64,000 bases of DNA from Thermosulfidibacter sp. (lineage in GTDB: Bacteria > Thermosulfidibacterota > Thermosulfidibacteria > Thermosulfidibacterales > Thermosulfidibacteraceae). The notes beneath the pieces were generated by a model, which searched no databases, had not been told where the DNA came from, and saw only the letters and a list, made by a program, of their open reading frames with translations. Shown here piece after piece: positions 38,515-48,031 of this stretch. The stretch is from positions 1 to 64,000 of the forward strand of contig JAGDVO010000004.1 in the NCBI GenBank assembly GCA_023269715.1, read 5' to 3'. A program made the position numbers and the translations under genes. How positions within the stretch are numbered: the first letter of the stretch is position 1; each line of letters starts with the position of its first letter.

Positions 38515-39575
38515 AGGGCAAAGAGCTCCTTTATACGATAAAGGTCATAGAGGAAGAAAAGGGTATACCGAAGGAGGATATAATTGCTCTTCTAGAAGAG
38601 GCTATTCTGACTGCTATAGTTAAGAGAATAGATAGGAAGCCCGATTTAAAGGTTCAGCTTAACCTGAAAGAAGGTGAGTTCAAAGTATATGCGAGGAAAA
38701 GGGTCGTTGAAGATGGTGGGCTAAAGAACCCGGATAAAGAGATAAGTTTGTCTGAAGCTTTGAAAATAGACCCGGATGTCAAGGTTGGTGATATTGTGGA
38801 GATTCCCTTTAATATAGAGGGTATGAGCAGGATCATAGCTCAGGCTAGTGCTAACGTTTTATCTCAGAGGATAGATAAACTGGAGATAGATAGGCTTTAT
38901 AGAGTTCTACAGGAGAAAGTGGGTGACATAGTAGTAGGTGAGATCGTAAAAGAGGACGAGAAGGGGAATGTGGTAGTTAAGATCCATGGTGGGAAGGTTC
39001 AAGCGATACTACTTCCTGAAGAAAGGGTTAAGACGGAAAGATACAGAAAGGGTGATGTTAGGAAGTTTTTACTTGTTGGTGTGAAAAAGAAGGGTAACGA
39101 GCTTGAAGTTATCCTATCAAGAACACATCCCAAGTTGCTCCAGAGACTTTTTGAGAAGGAACTACCAGAGGTTTCAGCTGGTATAGTTAAAGTTGTGAGT
39201 GTAGCGAGAGATCCCGGTGATAGGAGTAAGGTGGCTGTTACAAGTAGTGATCCAACGGTAGATCCTGTGGGTGCTTGTATAGGTGTTAGGGGATCAAGGA
39301 TACAGACCATTGTCAGGGAGTTGCAGGGTGAAAATATAGATGTTATACTCTATTCTGAGGATCCTAAGGAGTTTATAGCTAACGCTCTCAAACCGGCGAG
39401 GGTGAATAACATCCTTTTAGACTGGGAGAACAAGGAAGCTAAGGTGTTTGTGGATGAGGATCAGTTCGCTCTTGCTATAGGTAAGAAGGGGCAGAATGCG
39501 AGGTTGACTGCGAAACTTACAGGTTGGAAGATAGATATAAAGGTAGATGCGCTCAAGAATACCCAAAGCAGCTAG
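38511..39575 (+). CDS. nusA: Transcription termination/antitermination factor NusA
   Basis: The 354-residue protein has the N-terminal RNA polymerase-binding domain (EEKGIPKEDIIALLEEAILT), an S1 segment (VGDIVVGEIVKEDEKGNVVV), and KH1/KH2 regions (DPVGACIGVRGSRIQTIVRE; VFVDEDQFALAIGKKGQNAR). It lacks the C-terminal acidic repeats of E. coli NusA, as in most non-proteobacteria. It binds the elongating RNA polymerase and promotes pausing, termination or antitermination. ATG overlaps the rimP stop by 4 bp; the next start is 6 bp downstream. Confidence 0.95.
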   Translation: MKGKELLYTIKVIEEEKGIPKEDIIALLEEAILTAIVKRIDRKPDLKVQLNLKEGEFKVYARKRVVEDGGLKNPDKEISLSEALKIDPDVKVGDIVEIPFNIEGMSRIIAQASANVLSQRIDKLEIDRLYRVLQEKVGDIVVGEIVKEDEKGNVVVKIHGGKVQAILLPEERVKTERYRKGDVRKFLLVGVKKKGNELEVILSRTHPKLLQRLFEKELPEVSAGIVKVVSVARDPGDRSKVAVTSSDPTVDPVGACIGVRGSRIQTIVRELQGENIDVILYSEDPKEFIANALKPARVNNILLDWENKEAKVFVDEDQFALAIGKKGQNARLTAKLTGWKIDIKVDALKNTQSS

Positions 39576-39581
39576 ATTAAT

Positions 39582-40151
39582 ATGGGAGACCCTATTAGGA
39601 TGTGTGTTGCTTGTAGAGAGAGAAGGTCGAAGTATGAGTTATTACGTTTTGTTGAGAAGGATGGCTTGTTGTACTTTGATCCTCTATGGAGGAGTGAAGG
39701 TAGGGGGGTTAATGTTTGTCCTTCTATAAGGTGCCTTGAGATTGCCGTCAGGAAGAATCTTTTTTGTAAGGCTCTAAAAAAAAGGGTAAATTATTTGAAA
39801 TTAGAGGATCTTCTTAAGGAAGTTAAGTTGTCCTTAAGAAAGGTGATAGTTGATACTATGAGGCTTTCAAGGAAATTTGGTGCAGTTACGTTGGGGAGGA
39901 CTGCGGTAGACAAGGAAATTGATATTGTTAGACTTCTCCTTTTGGCTTCTGATTTAGAGGAAGGTATCAAAAACTACTTTATAAATAGTGGAAAACCGTA
40001 TAGAGTTATTTTTACTAAAGAAGAGTGGGGTGTGATTTTTGTTAGGAGGCCTGTTGGAATAGTAGGAATAAAAGATAGGGGTGTTGCTGATAAGCTTTTA
40101 AGGCATATAGATAGGTTTCTTAAAATAGTGGAGGTAGTTAATGGCGGTTAA
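39582..40151 (+). CDS. YlxR (DUF448) - L7Ae-like fusion protein
   Basis: The first 85 residues form a YlxR RNA-binding domain: RMCVACRERRSKYELLRFVE, GRGVNVCPSIRCLEIAVRKN. Residues about 100-185 (KFGAVTLGRTAVDKEIDIVR, LLLASDLEEGIKNYFINSGK, GVIFVRRPVGIVGIKDRG) follow the ribosomal L7Ae-like fold, equivalent to the separate YlxQ of Bacillus. The domains are fused in one chain of 189 residues. Both bind RNA and are thought to act in ribosome or transcription factor contexts, but the precise role is unknown. It lies between nusA and infB, overlapping infB by 11 bp. Confidence 0.82.
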   Translation: MGDPIRMCVACRERRSKYELLRFVEKDGLLYFDPLWRSEGRGVNVCPSIRCLEIAVRKNLFCKALKKRVNYLKLEDLLKEVKLSLRKVIVDTMRLSRKFGAVTLGRTAVDKEIDIVRLLLLASDLEEGIKNYFINSGKPYRVIFTKEEWGVIFVRRPVGIVGIKDRGVADKLLRHIDRFLKIVEVVNGG

Positions 40152-42552
40152 GAGAATAAGAGTTAAGCAAGTTGCTGAAGAAATGGGATTGCAGCCAAAG
40201 GAAGTTCTAGCTTACCTTAAAGATATAGGTATTGTTCTTAAAAGCCTTATGAGTTCCATAACCGAGGATGAATACGATAGGCTTATAATGTATGTCAGAA
40301 TGAGAAGGCTACAGGAAGAGAAAAGAAGGGAGAGGGAGTTACAGAAGGAAAGGGAGGAATCTGCCGAAGAGGTAACCCTGGTAACCGAAGAGATAGGGGA
40401 AAGAGTGGAACTGAAGGAGGAGATAGAGGGAGAGACTATAGAGGAAGTTACCGAGGTAAAGACTGAATCTATGGTTGAAGAAGAGTGTGCTACTAGTGAG
40501 AAAGTTGGAGAAGTTGTGGAGGAGGAAACAAAAAAGGAGGTGGATACTACTCCTAAAGAGGTGCGTAAGGAAAAGGATGAGACTATAAAGATGTTGGAAG
40601 AAAAGTTAAAAGAAGTTTTCTATGTGAGAGAACCTAAGGAGAAGGAAGAGATACAGGAGGGTGAGGATTTTCATTATCCTGTAGAGCCGATTTATCAGCC
40701 TATAAGGGAAAGGAGACTTAGAAGGAGGAAAAGAAGGATTAAAGAGGAACTTGACGAGGAAGCACTTAGACTGGAAGAACTGAAGTTGAGGGTGGATTTT
40801 GATAAGGGTATAGTCAGGTTACCTGAAACCATATCTATACCGGATCTTGCTATTATGCTTGAGGAATCCGAGGAGTGCATAGAGAACGTTCTACAGTCTA
40901 AGGGTATACCTGTAAAACTTACCAAAGTTGTACCTTTTGATATTGCTAAGATGGTTTGCGAGGAATTTGGTTTTGAAGTAATCCCTGATGAAGAAGCTTC
41001 GATCCCTGTGGTTGAGAAGGAAGAGGAAGAAGAGGGCCTTTTACCAAGAGCTCCCGTTGTTACTGTTATGGGTCATGTTGATCATGGGAAAACAACGCTT
41101 CTTGACTACATAAGGAAGACAAATGTTGCAGAAAGGGAGGCAGGTGGAATTACACAACATATAGGAGCCTATAAAGTTAAGCTACCACAAGGTGAGATAA
41201 CCTTCATAGATACTCCTGGTCACCATGCCTTTACCACAATGAGAGCAAGGGGGGCAAGGGTAACGGATATAGTGATATTGGTCGTTGCTGCTGATGATGG
41301 TGTTATGCCTCAAACAATCGAAGCTATAAACCATGCAAAGGCTGCAAATGTACCGATAATTGTAGCTATAAACAAGATAGATAAACCTGATGCAAATCCA
41401 GAAAGGGTAAAGAGGGAACTTGCAAAACATGGTCTCATACCTGAAGAATGGGGTGGTGAAACGATAATGGTTCCAATTTCCGCTAAGACTGGTCAGGGTG
41501 TTGATGAGCTTTTGGAGATGGTTTTGCTAGTTGCACAAATGCTGGATTTAAAGGCGAATCCCAATAAACCTGCAAGAGGGACTGTGTTAGAGGCTAAACT
41601 TGATCCCAAAAGAGGACCTGTAGCAACTCTACTCGTACAGGATGGAACCTTGAGAGAAGGAGACGCTTTTGTGGTGGGTCTTCACTGGGGTAAGGTTAGA
41701 GCTATGACGAACGAACTTGGTGAAAGGTTGAAGGAAGCGGGTCCTTCTACCCCAGTTGAGGTCTTGGGATTGTCGGATGTTCCCTTAGCTGGTGATGCCT
41801 TTTTAGTTGTTAAGAATGAAAAAGTTGCAAGAGAGATAAGTGAGGAGAGGAGAGAGAAGGCAAAGGAACTATCCCTCGAGGGTAGTAAGGCTCTTACAAT
41901 TGAAGAGATAATGAAAAAACTCTCTGAAGGTGAGAGTAAGGAACTTAGAATGATAGTTAAGGCTGATGTTCAAGGCTCTCTAGAAGCTATTAGAGAAGTT
42001 CTAGATAGGTTATCCATCGATGAAGTAAAGGTAAATATCATCCACTCTGGCATAGGGGCTATAACAGAGACGGATATAATGCTTGCAAAGGCAAGTGGTG
42101 CTATCATAGTCGGTTTTAATGTAAGACCGGATGCCCAGGCTAGGAAAGTCCTTGAGAGGGAAAAAGTAGAGGCGAGAACTTATAGAGTTATATACGACAT
42201 AGTTGAAGATATAAAGAAAATAATGCTAGGCATGCTAGAGCCTGAGGAAAAGGAAGTTATCCTTGGGAGGGCGGAAATCAGGCAGGTCTTTAAAGTACCA
42301 AAAGTCGGTAATGTAGCGGGTTGTTATGTTCTTGAGGGTAAGATAGCTAGAAACAGTAGGATAAGGATCATCAGGGATGGAGTGATAGTTTATGATGGGA
42401 AGTTAGCATCTCTTAAGCATTATAAGGATGATGTTAGGGAGATTCAGGCTGGTTATGAGTGTGGTATGGCCTTTGATAATTTTCAAGATATAAGAGAGGG
42501 CGATATAGTAGAAGCTTACGAAATACAGAAGATTATGAGGGAATCGTTGTAA
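40141..42552 (+). CDS. infB: Translation initiation factor IF-2
   Basis: The 803-residue GTPase has the N-terminal IF2_N helix ([20 protein letters not shown]), a Glu/Lys-rich linker (about 65-210), a second IF2_N-like segment ([20 protein letters not shown]), and the G domain: [18 protein letters not shown] (G1), [17 protein letters not shown] (G3), INKIDKPD (G4). Domains II, III and IV follow. It delivers initiator fMet-tRNA to the 30S subunit. The overlap with ylxR is 11 bp. Length is typical of non-proteobacterial IF2. Confidence 0.97.
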   Translation: MAVKRIRVKQVAEEMGLQPKEVLAYLKDIGIVLKSLMSSITEDEYDRLIMYVRMRRLQEEKRRERELQKEREESAEEVTLVTEEIGERVELKEEIEGETIEEVTEVKTESMVEEECATSEKVGEVVEEETKKEVDTTPKEVRKEKDETIKMLEEKLKEVFYVREPKEKEEIQEGEDFHYPVEPIYQPIRERRLRRRKRRIKEELDEEALRLEELKLRVDFDKGIVRLPETISIPDLAIMLEESEECIENVLQSKGIPVKLTKVVPFDIAKMVCEEFGFEVIPDEEASIPVVEKEEEEEGLLPRAPVVTVMGHVDHGKTTLLDYIRKTNVAEREAGGITQHIGAYKVKLPQGEITFIDTPGHHAFTTMRARGARVTDIVILVVAADDGVMPQTIEAINHAKAANVPIIVAINKIDKPDANPERVKRELAKHGLIPEEWGGETIMVPISAKTGQGVDELLEMVLLVAQMLDLKANPNKPARGTVLEAKLDPKRGPVATLLVQDGTLREGDAFVVGLHWGKVRAMTNELGERLKEAGPSTPVEVLGLSDVPLAGDAFLVVKNEKVAREISEERREKAKELSLEGSKALTIEEIMKKLSEGESKELRMIVKADVQGSLEAIREVLDRLSIDEVKVNIIHSGIGAITETDIMLAKASGAIIVGFNVRPDAQARKVLEREKVEARTYRVIYDIVEDIKKIMLGMLEPEEKEVILGRAEIRQVFKVPKVGNVAGCYVLEGKIARNSRIRIIRDGVIVYDGKLASLKHYKDDVREIQAGYECGMAFDNFQDIREGDIVEAYEIQKIMRESL

Positions 42553-42585
42553 TTAATAAGGATCTTACGGTTTAATATAAAAGGG

Positions 42586-42867
42586 ATGATAGTTGGAACT
42601 TTGCAGATAGTTATAGAGATACCATGTAACAATACTTTAAAGGGTAAAAGGCGGGTTTTAAAAGGTCTTATGGAGAGGATAAGGGGTCGTTTTAACGTTT
42701 CTGTAAGTGAAGTTGGGAATCAGGATGCTCATCAGATTGCAACTATAGGTATAGCATGTGTTGGTACAGATAAAGGTGTTGTTGATAGTATGTTGCAAGA
42801 GGTTATAAGCTTTGTTGAGATGCATCCTGAAGTTGTTATGCTAGATTATTATTTGGAGCTGTTGTGA
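42586..42867 (+). CDS. DUF503 (YlxP-like) protein
   Basis: The 93-residue protein has VGTLQIVIEIPCNNTLKGKR, RVLKGLMERIRGRFNVSVSE and QDAHQIATIGIACVGTDKGV, a full DUF503 domain. It lies in its usual place between infB and rbfA (ylxP position). Function is unknown. Start ATG 42586 has AAAAGGGATG-type leader, and the stop overlaps the rbfA start (TGATG). Confidence 0.9.
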   Translation: MIVGTLQIVIEIPCNNTLKGKRRVLKGLMERIRGRFNVSVSEVGNQDAHQIATIGIACVGTDKGVVDSMLQEVISFVEMHPEVVMLDYYLELL

Positions 42868-43211
42868 TGAGATCTTATAAGCGTACCGAGAGACTAAATG
42901 AGGTTATTAGAGAAGAGATAGCTGAGCTCATATGCAGTGGTACTATTAAGGATGAAAGGTTGAGGCTTGTAACTATAACGAAGGTTAGAGTGAGTGATGA
43001 TCTATCCTATGCCGATGTTTACTATAGTGTGTTTGATTCCTCATGGGAAACTACGAGGGTTGCTCTTGAAGAATCTAGGAGGTTTATAGAATATAGGATC
43101 ATGAAAGATCTTAGGATAAAAAAGGTTCCAAAGCTGAGGTTTGTCGAAGATAGAAGTATGGAGTACGCCGATAGGATAGAGAGATTGTTGAGGGAGATGG
43201 GTTTTGAATAA
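42867..43211 (+). CDS. rbfA: Ribosome-binding factor A
   Basis: The 114-residue protein has RTERLNEVIREEIAELICSG, TITKVRVSDDLSYADVYYSV and KKVPKLRFVEDRSMEYADRI, the KH-like RbfA fold with the conserved L-R-F-x-x-D-x-S-x-x-x-x-x-R-I. It helps 16S rRNA 5' maturation under cold or stress conditions. ATG 42867 overlaps the DUF503 TGA. An upstream GTG (42864) is possible but less likely. The end overlaps nrnA by 8 bp. Confidence 0.94.
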   Translation: MRSYKRTERLNEVIREEIAELICSGTIKDERLRLVTITKVRVSDDLSYADVYYSVFDSSWETTRVALEESRRFIEYRIMKDLRIKKVPKLRFVEDRSMEYADRIERLLREMGFE

Positions 43212-44166
43212 TACTTTACAAAAGGTGGTTGAAATATTAGATAGCGCAAAAGATATTGCCTGTTTTGTTCACAAGTCACCTGATGGAGATGCTCTGGGGA
43301 GTGCTCTCGCGGTCTATAACTTCTATAAGGATAAAAAGGTGAGAATATGGTCGCCTACAGGTTATCCAGAATTTTATGGTTTTTTACCAGGTGTAGAGAA
43401 CGTTAGGGTTTATAACGATTTTAGTGAGGTTGAGAAAGCAGAAGTAGCCCTTTTTCTAGACTGTGGTGATATAGGAAGGGTTCCGGGTTTTGATAGGAGT
43501 ATTTTTAAAACGATTATAAATATAGATCATCATGAGTCTAATAGTGGCTTTGCTCATTACAATATAGTTGATCCCTCTGCACCTTCAACGACTACTCTCC
43601 TTTATGAGATTCTTAAAAATTCTAAAAAAGGGACTATTGATTCAATTGTTGCTAAATGTCTTTATACGGGTTTATATACTGACACCGGTGGCTTTAGGTA
43701 TTCTAATACTACCGCTTATGCTTTTGGTGTAGCCGCTAGTCTTATTTCTTACGGAATAAATCCTTCTGAGATTGCCTTTGAAGTTTATGAGAGTTATCCA
43801 TTTAGAAGGATGAAATTACTAGCCCTTGCTCTTAATACTTTAGAGCTGTACTTTAACGGTAGGGTGTCTGTTATGACAGTTTATAAAGAATTTTTTGAGA
43901 AGACTGGTTCTTTAGCCGAAGATACTGAGGATTTTGTTAACTATGCAAGGGCTATAAAAGGTGTGGAGGTGGCTATTTTCATTAGGGAGCGCCTTTCGGG
44001 AGGGGTGAAGATCAGTCTGAGATCGAAGAACTATCTGAACGTTGCTGAAATTGCCAGAAATTTTGGAGGTGGTGGACATTTTCATGCAGCAGGTTGTGAG
44101 ATGGATCTACCACCTGAAGTTGCTAAGAAAAAACTTCTTGAAGTAATTGCAGGTAAATTGTCATAG
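43204..44166 (+). CDS. nrnA: DHH-family bifunctional oligoribonuclease / pAp phosphatase (NrnA-like)
   Basis: The 320-residue protein has DIACFVHKSPDGDALGSALA (D-x-D), VALFLDCGDIGRVP, NIDHHESNSGFAHYNIVDPS (DHH), and in the C-terminal DHHA1 domain ARNFGGGGHFHAAGCEMDLP (GGGGH). It degrades nanoRNA and dephosphorylates pAp. It begins at TTG 43204 just after GGGAGATGGG and inside the rbfA end, completing the operon. Its stop codon overlaps, tail to tail, the stop of the reverse GNAT gene. Confidence 0.92.
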   Translation: MNNTLQKVVEILDSAKDIACFVHKSPDGDALGSALAVYNFYKDKKVRIWSPTGYPEFYGFLPGVENVRVYNDFSEVEKAEVALFLDCGDIGRVPGFDRSIFKTIINIDHHESNSGFAHYNIVDPSAPSTTTLLYEILKNSKKGTIDSIVAKCLYTGLYTDTGGFRYSNTTAYAFGVAASLISYGINPSEIAFEVYESYPFRRMKLLALALNTLELYFNGRVSVMTVYKEFFEKTGSLAEDTEDFVNYARAIKGVEVAIFIRERLSGGVKISLRSKNYLNVAEIARNFGGGGHFHAAGCEMDLPPEVAKKKLLEVIAGKLS

Positions 44167-44751
44167 AATCTTTACCATCCTTATCCATTTCCCCCGTTTT
44201 TCTGTTTCTGTAAAACCTAGTTTTTCGTATATTTTTCTTGCCTTTTCGTTTTTTTCTCCGACCCACAACCCAATTTTCCTTAAGTTTTCGGATTTCAGCC
44301 TTTTAATAGCCCTTTCAAGGAGCAGTTTGCCCAATCCTCTACCTCTGTAGTCAGGATGTACCACGAGTTCATGAATTTCGCCGAATTTTTCCCCGGTCCA
44401 CATCCAGTTTTTGTCGGTTGCTATAAAACCTACTATCTTACCTTTGTCCTTAGCTACCAGTATTCCATCTTTGTCTCTCTTATAAAGCCAATGAAGGTAT
44501 TCTTTGATTTCTTCGGCAGTTTTATAGGCATATATTTCAAGTCCTTTGTATCCATTTAGATACAATCTTGTAAGATCTTTCAGGTTTTCTTCAAGTGATG
44601 TTAGTTTTTCTATCTCTATAGATTCATTCCTGTAAGATAGTATATTTCGAAGTTCTTCTCCTCTGTCAGCCTTACCACTTTGGATTTCTTCATTATTTCC
44701 CTCATTTTCTCTTGAGCTTCCGTTGAAAGTAATGCCCATCTTGCCCCCCAT
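44161..44751 (-). CDS. GNAT-family N-acetyltransferase, start uncertain
   Basis: The acetyltransferase fold is clear: ILVAKDKGKIVGFIATDKN, EIHELVVHPDYRGRGLGKLL (motif A, acetyl-CoA pyrophosphate loop) and KIGLWVGEKNEKARKIYEKL. It is RimI/MshD-like but the substrate is unknown. The domain proper begins near 44,630, yet no ATG, GTG or TTG lies there in frame. The only upstream starts (44751, 44739) lie inside the preceding ASKHA gene and add about 40 hydrophilic residues (GSSRENEGNNEEIQSGKA). Long overlap, a non-standard start near 44,620, or a later TTG are the options. It ends overlapping nrnA. Confidence 0.75.
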   Translation of the reverse strand: MGGKMGITFNGSSRENEGNNEEIQSGKADRGEELRNILSYRNESIEIEKLTSLEENLKDLTRLYLNGYKGLEIYAYKTAEEIKEYLHWLYKRDKDGILVAKDKGKIVGFIATDKNWMWTGEKFGEIHELVVHPDYRGRGLGKLLLERAIKRLKSENLRKIGLWVGEKNEKARKIYEKLGFTETEKRGKWIRMVKIL

Positions 44752-46001
44752 ATGGAAGAGTTACCTACATAAAAAAAACTGGAACTTGCCAGTTCTTCTG
44801 GTAGAATTTTAATACCCAAAAAGTCCTCTTTACTTATATGGTAACCCAAGTTCCCGGCTATGATTACGCTTTTTATAGATGTAAGCGATGCTTTTTCCAT
44901 GAGAACTTTTATAGCCGCATATATAGCCGACTTTGCTACTTGCACTTCTCTTATATCTTCCTGAGTAAATGTGACTCCGCCTACCATTATTTCTTTACCC
45001 AAAAGAAGCGTTCCTCTATCATCCACAAGCCCTCTTTTTTTAAGTGCGTTTATAAGCGATATTATTCCAGAGCCACAGAAACCTTTTGGTTTCTTTCCGC
45101 CTATAGTCTCTACCATTAGATCTTCTTTTACTCTGAATATGGCTCCTTCTACAGGTCCTATTCCGTACTTTATGCTTCCACCTTCTAGGGCACTACCTGC
45201 AGGTACACTGGCTGCAAGTATTTTTTCTTCCCATGTCAGGATGATCTCAGTATTGGTCCCTATGTCGATCGCTAATACCGGTTTTTCGAAAAAAAGGGTA
45301 GTTAATGTGAGAGAAACAGCATCCCCACCTAAAAATCCACCCATTTCCGGTAGTATTATAAGTTTTTTTCCACTCTGTTCTATGAATCTGAAATCCTTTT
45401 TTCCAAGGTCAAACGGATATCTTGTCAAGCCTTCTAAGTTCTCTTCCATGACGATTCCTTGCATAACTGTATTACCGGATATGGCTATTACATCTCCCTT
45501 TGTTAGCTTTAGTATAGGATCGATTACCATTTTTCTTAACTTTCTTTTTAATTCAGGTTTACATCGTGATATAATATCTCTGCTGTAGACTATTTGTGGG
45601 TTTGTAATTGTGAACTTTTCTAAGAGATTAGTTTTATTTATATTTGCCACGGATATTTTGGTTGTTCCTAAATCTACAGCGCTTTTATTTTTCACTTTAA
45701 ATGGATCGTCTATTTTAAAGCCAAAGGGTGGTTCGATTTCTTCTGAGACTTTGAGATCTAAGTTTTCGGTAAAAATTTCTTCAACAGTGGATAGGTCTTT
45801 CAATGTGCATAGGAGTACATCATCGATCCTTCCATCTCTGTAAACTACTTTTACTTTACATTTTTCACATATACCTCTACCACCACATGGCAGGAAGATA
45901 GGTATTCCTACCTCTATTAATTTTTCTATTAGGTCTTCATTTTCTTTTAATAAAATTCTCCTACCGTTACATTTGATTTCGTACATGTAGATTATACTCA
46001 A
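44616..46001 (-). CDS. Corrinoid-protein reductive activator (2Fe-2S + ASKHA, DUF4445)
   Basis: The 461-residue protein has a plant-type 2Fe-2S domain at the N-terminus (IFLPCGGRGICEKCKVKVVY with a fourth Cys in VLLCTLKDL). A DUF4445/ASKHA ATPase core follows (SAVDLGTTKISVANINKTNL, GDVIAISGNTVMQGIVMEEN, VLAIDIGTNTEIILTWEEKI, GFCGSGIISLINAL). Such RACE/RamA-like proteins use ATP to reduce inactive Co(II) corrinoid proteins to Co(I). Typical C-terminal regions are present, though at 461 aa it is shorter than the roughly 600-aa relatives. It implies that the cell still uses corrinoid methyltransferases even though its cobalamin synthesis genes at 50-54.7 kb are broken. ATG 45986 is an alternative start. 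Confidence 0.85.
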   Translation of the reverse strand: MSIIYMYEIKCNGRRILLKENEDLIEKLIEVGIPIFLPCGGRGICEKCKVKVVYRDGRIDDVLLCTLKDLSTVEEIFTENLDLKVSEEIEPPFGFKIDDPFKVKNKSAVDLGTTKISVANINKTNLLEKFTITNPQIVYSRDIISRCKPELKRKLRKMVIDPILKLTKGDVIAISGNTVMQGIVMEENLEGLTRYPFDLGKKDFRFIEQSGKKLIILPEMGGFLGGDAVSLTLTTLFFEKPVLAIDIGTNTEIILTWEEKILAASVPAGSALEGGSIKYGIGPVEGAIFRVKEDLMVETIGGKKPKGFCGSGIISLINALKKRGLVDDRGTLLLGKEIMVGGVTFTQEDIREVQVAKSAIYAAIKVLMEKASLTSIKSVIIAGNLGYHISKEDFLGIKILPEELASSSFFYVGNSSIWGARWALLSTEAQEKMREIMKKSKVVRLTEEKNFEIYYLTGMNL

Positions 46002-46004
46002 GTG

Positions 46005-47396
46005 TTAACCGCTCATAGAGGATAAGAATTCCATGTTATCCTTGGCTTTAGCCATTTTGTTGAGGAGGAATTCCATGGCCTCAACTGGATTCATAGTTGA
46101 AAGTACCTTCCTGAGTATCCATATTCTCTTGAGTTCGAAATCACCGAGAAGCAGTTCTTCTCTCCTTGTTCCAGATCTACTTATATCTATTGCCGGGAAT
46201 ATTCTCTTTTCTGCGAGTTGTCTTAGAAGGTATAGCTCCATGTTACCTGTTCCTTTGAACTCTTCATATATAACTTCATCCATCCTACTTCCCGTTTCTA
46301 TTAAAGCGGTAGCGATGATTGTTAGACTTCCTCCCTCTTCTACATTTCTGGCGGTACCAAAGAGTTTTTTGGGTTTTTCTATGGCGCTTGCTTCAATACC
46401 ACCTGACATTACTCTACCTGTTGGAGGGACTAAGTTATTGTAAGCTCTTGTTAGTCTTGTTATTGAGTCGAGCAATATTACTACATCTTTCCCGTATTCT
46501 ACCATTCTTTTTGCCCTTTCTATGACTAGTTCTGCTACCTGTGCGTGTCTTTGCGGTGGTTCATCGAAGGTTGAACTTATAACTTCCGCTTTTTTAACAT
46601 TCCTCTGCCAATCTGTGACTTCTTCTGGTCTTTCTCCTACGAGTAGTGCAATTATATGGACTTCTGGATGATTTTCTGCGATGGCGTTTGCGATTTTCTG
46701 TAGCAATACGGTTTTTCCTGTCCTGGGTGGAGCAACTATGAGACCTCTTTGTCCTTTACCTATTGGAGCTATTAGATCTATTACTCTTGTTGATAGTTCG
46801 TCCGGTTTCGTTTCCAGCTGTAGTCTCTTATTTGGGAATATAGGAGTCAGGTTATCAAAATGTATTCTTTCGCGCGATTTTTCGGGAGGTTTCATGTTTA
46901 TACTTTCTACCTTGACTAGTGCGAAGTATTTTTCATTATCCTTTGGGGGTCTTATAAATCCTGTTACATAATCACCTGTTTTTAATCCGAGTTTTCTTAT
47001 CTGGGAAGGAGATACATAGATATCGTCTGGTCCTGGCTGGTAGTTATAGGTGGCGCTTCTTAGGAATCCAAATCCGCCCTCTGGTATTATTTCGAGTACT
47101 CCTTCACCATAGGCATATCCGTATTTTTCCACAAATAATGATAGAATCTTGAATATAAGCTCTTGTTTTCTTAAACTAAAGGTTCCCCATATGTTCAGTT
47201 CCTTTGCTAATTTTACTAAGTCTGAAATTTTCATGCTTTTTAATGTGCACATATTAAGTTCTGGTATGTTTTTAATAGATGGATCAATTTCAATGACTTC
47301 AAAACTCTTTTCGGTCCTTTCGTTGTTAACGTGAGTCGTTACTTCTCCGTTATTTTGAACTTGGTCTAGTTCTTCTTTCTTTAATGTTTCTTCCAT
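46005..47396 (-). CDS. rho: Transcription termination factor Rho
   Basis: The 463-residue protein starts with a 35-residue variable leader and then [20 protein letters not shown] (helical N domain) and the cold-shock RNA-binding domain ([40 protein letters not shown]). The motor core has [20 protein letters not shown] (Walker A), [20 protein letters not shown] and the Q-loop region [16 protein letters not shown]-like segment. It is a hexameric RNA helicase that terminates untranslated transcripts. The gene follows tRNA-Ser and may be preceded by its own promoter in the 40-bp gap. Confidence 0.96.
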   Translation of the reverse strand: MEETLKKEELDQVQNNGEVTTHVNNERTEKSFEVIEIDPSIKNIPELNMCTLKSMKISDLVKLAKELNIWGTFSLRKQELIFKILSLFVEKYGYAYGEGVLEIIPEGGFGFLRSATYNYQPGPDDIYVSPSQIRKLGLKTGDYVTGFIRPPKDNEKYFALVKVESINMKPPEKSRERIHFDNLTPIFPNKRLQLETKPDELSTRVIDLIAPIGKGQRGLIVAPPRTGKTVLLQKIANAIAENHPEVHIIALLVGERPEEVTDWQRNVKKAEVISSTFDEPPQRHAQVAELVIERAKRMVEYGKDVVILLDSITRLTRAYNNLVPPTGRVMSGGIEASAIEKPKKLFGTARNVEEGGSLTIIATALIETGSRMDEVIYEEFKGTGNMELYLLRQLAEKRIFPAIDISRSGTRREELLLGDFELKRIWILRKVLSTMNPVEAMEFLLNKMAKAKDNMEFLSSMSG

Positions 47397-47438
47397 CAGA
47401 ATTCCTCCTCGTAGGTTTTCGAGAGATCATTGAAGGAA

Positions 47439-47528
47439 CGGAGGGGGAGGGATTCGAACCCCCGGTGGGGCTTTTAACCCCACAGGTGATTTCGAGTCAC
47501 CCGCCTTCGTCCGCTCGGCCACCCCTCC
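47439..47528 (-). tRNA. tRNA-Ser (anticodon CGA)
   Basis: On the reverse strand the acceptor stem GGAGGGG (5' end 47528) pairs with CCCCTCC, discriminator G at 47439. The anticodon arm GGTGA-CTCGAAA-TCACC presents CGA, and a long variable arm (GTGGGGTTAAAAGCCCCAC) marks a class II tRNA. The T-loop is TTCGAAT. CCA is not encoded. Its first base is the last base of the nitroreductase stop codon. Confidence 0.95.
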
Positions 47529-48031
47529 TATTTGTACCATCCTCCGATTACTTCTTTTAAGTCTTTTCTTGTTGATTTTCCTTCTTTCTTTGGGTACCCG
47601 AGGGCTATTACCGCCATTAGTTCCCACCCTTCTTTTGCTTTAAGTAGAGATTCAACAGCTTCTCTGTTTTTGAGTATTTCACCGATCCATACAGCACCTA
47701 TTCCTTGGGCGTGTAGTGCTAGTAAAATATTTTGTATGCAGGCCCCTATGGCCTGTATATCCTTTTCTCTATGGTATGAACTGTTGTTATCTAGAAAAAC
47801 TACTATCAAATTGCTTGCTTCCTTTATAATTCTACCATAGTGAGTAAGCTTGGATAGTTCTTCTTTTAAGTCCTCCCTTTCTACAATAATAAACCTCCAA
47901 GGTTGATTGTTCAATCCCGAAGGTGCCCAATGACCTGCTTCAATAGCTTTAAGTACCTTTTCTTCCTCTACAGGTTTCTTCAAAAAGTGCCTTATACTTC
48001 TTCTTGTAAATATGGCTTCAAGGCAGTCCAT
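47528..48031 (-). CDS. Nitroreductase-family FMN oxidoreductase
   Basis: The 167-residue protein starts DCLEAIFTRRSIRHFLKKPV and has HWAPSGLNNQPWRFIIVERE, ACIQNILLALHAQGIGAVWI and MAVIALGYPKKEGK, the FMN-binding signature of small NfsA/B-like enzymes that use NAD(P)H. Substrate is unknown. At 167 residues it is at the short end of the family. ATG 48031 is preceded by AGAGGGAGGG. A TATAAT-like -10 (reverse strand, 48050-48055) lies 20 bp upstream. The stop codon overlaps tRNA-Ser by one base. Confidence 0.88.
   Translation of the reverse strand: MDCLEAIFTRRSIRHFLKKPVEEEKVLKAIEAGHWAPSGLNNQPWRFIIVEREDLKEELSKLTHYGRIIKEASNLIVVFLDNNSSYHREKDIQAIGACIQNILLALHAQGIGAVWIGEILKNREAVESLLKAKEGWELMAVIALGYPKKEGKSTRKDLKEVIGGWYK

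Noticed and set aside
47427-47627. Frame through tRNA-Ser (GVAERTKAGDSKSPVG...)
   Set aside because: It is a tRNA-derived artefact and lies across the nitroreductase end in another frame.
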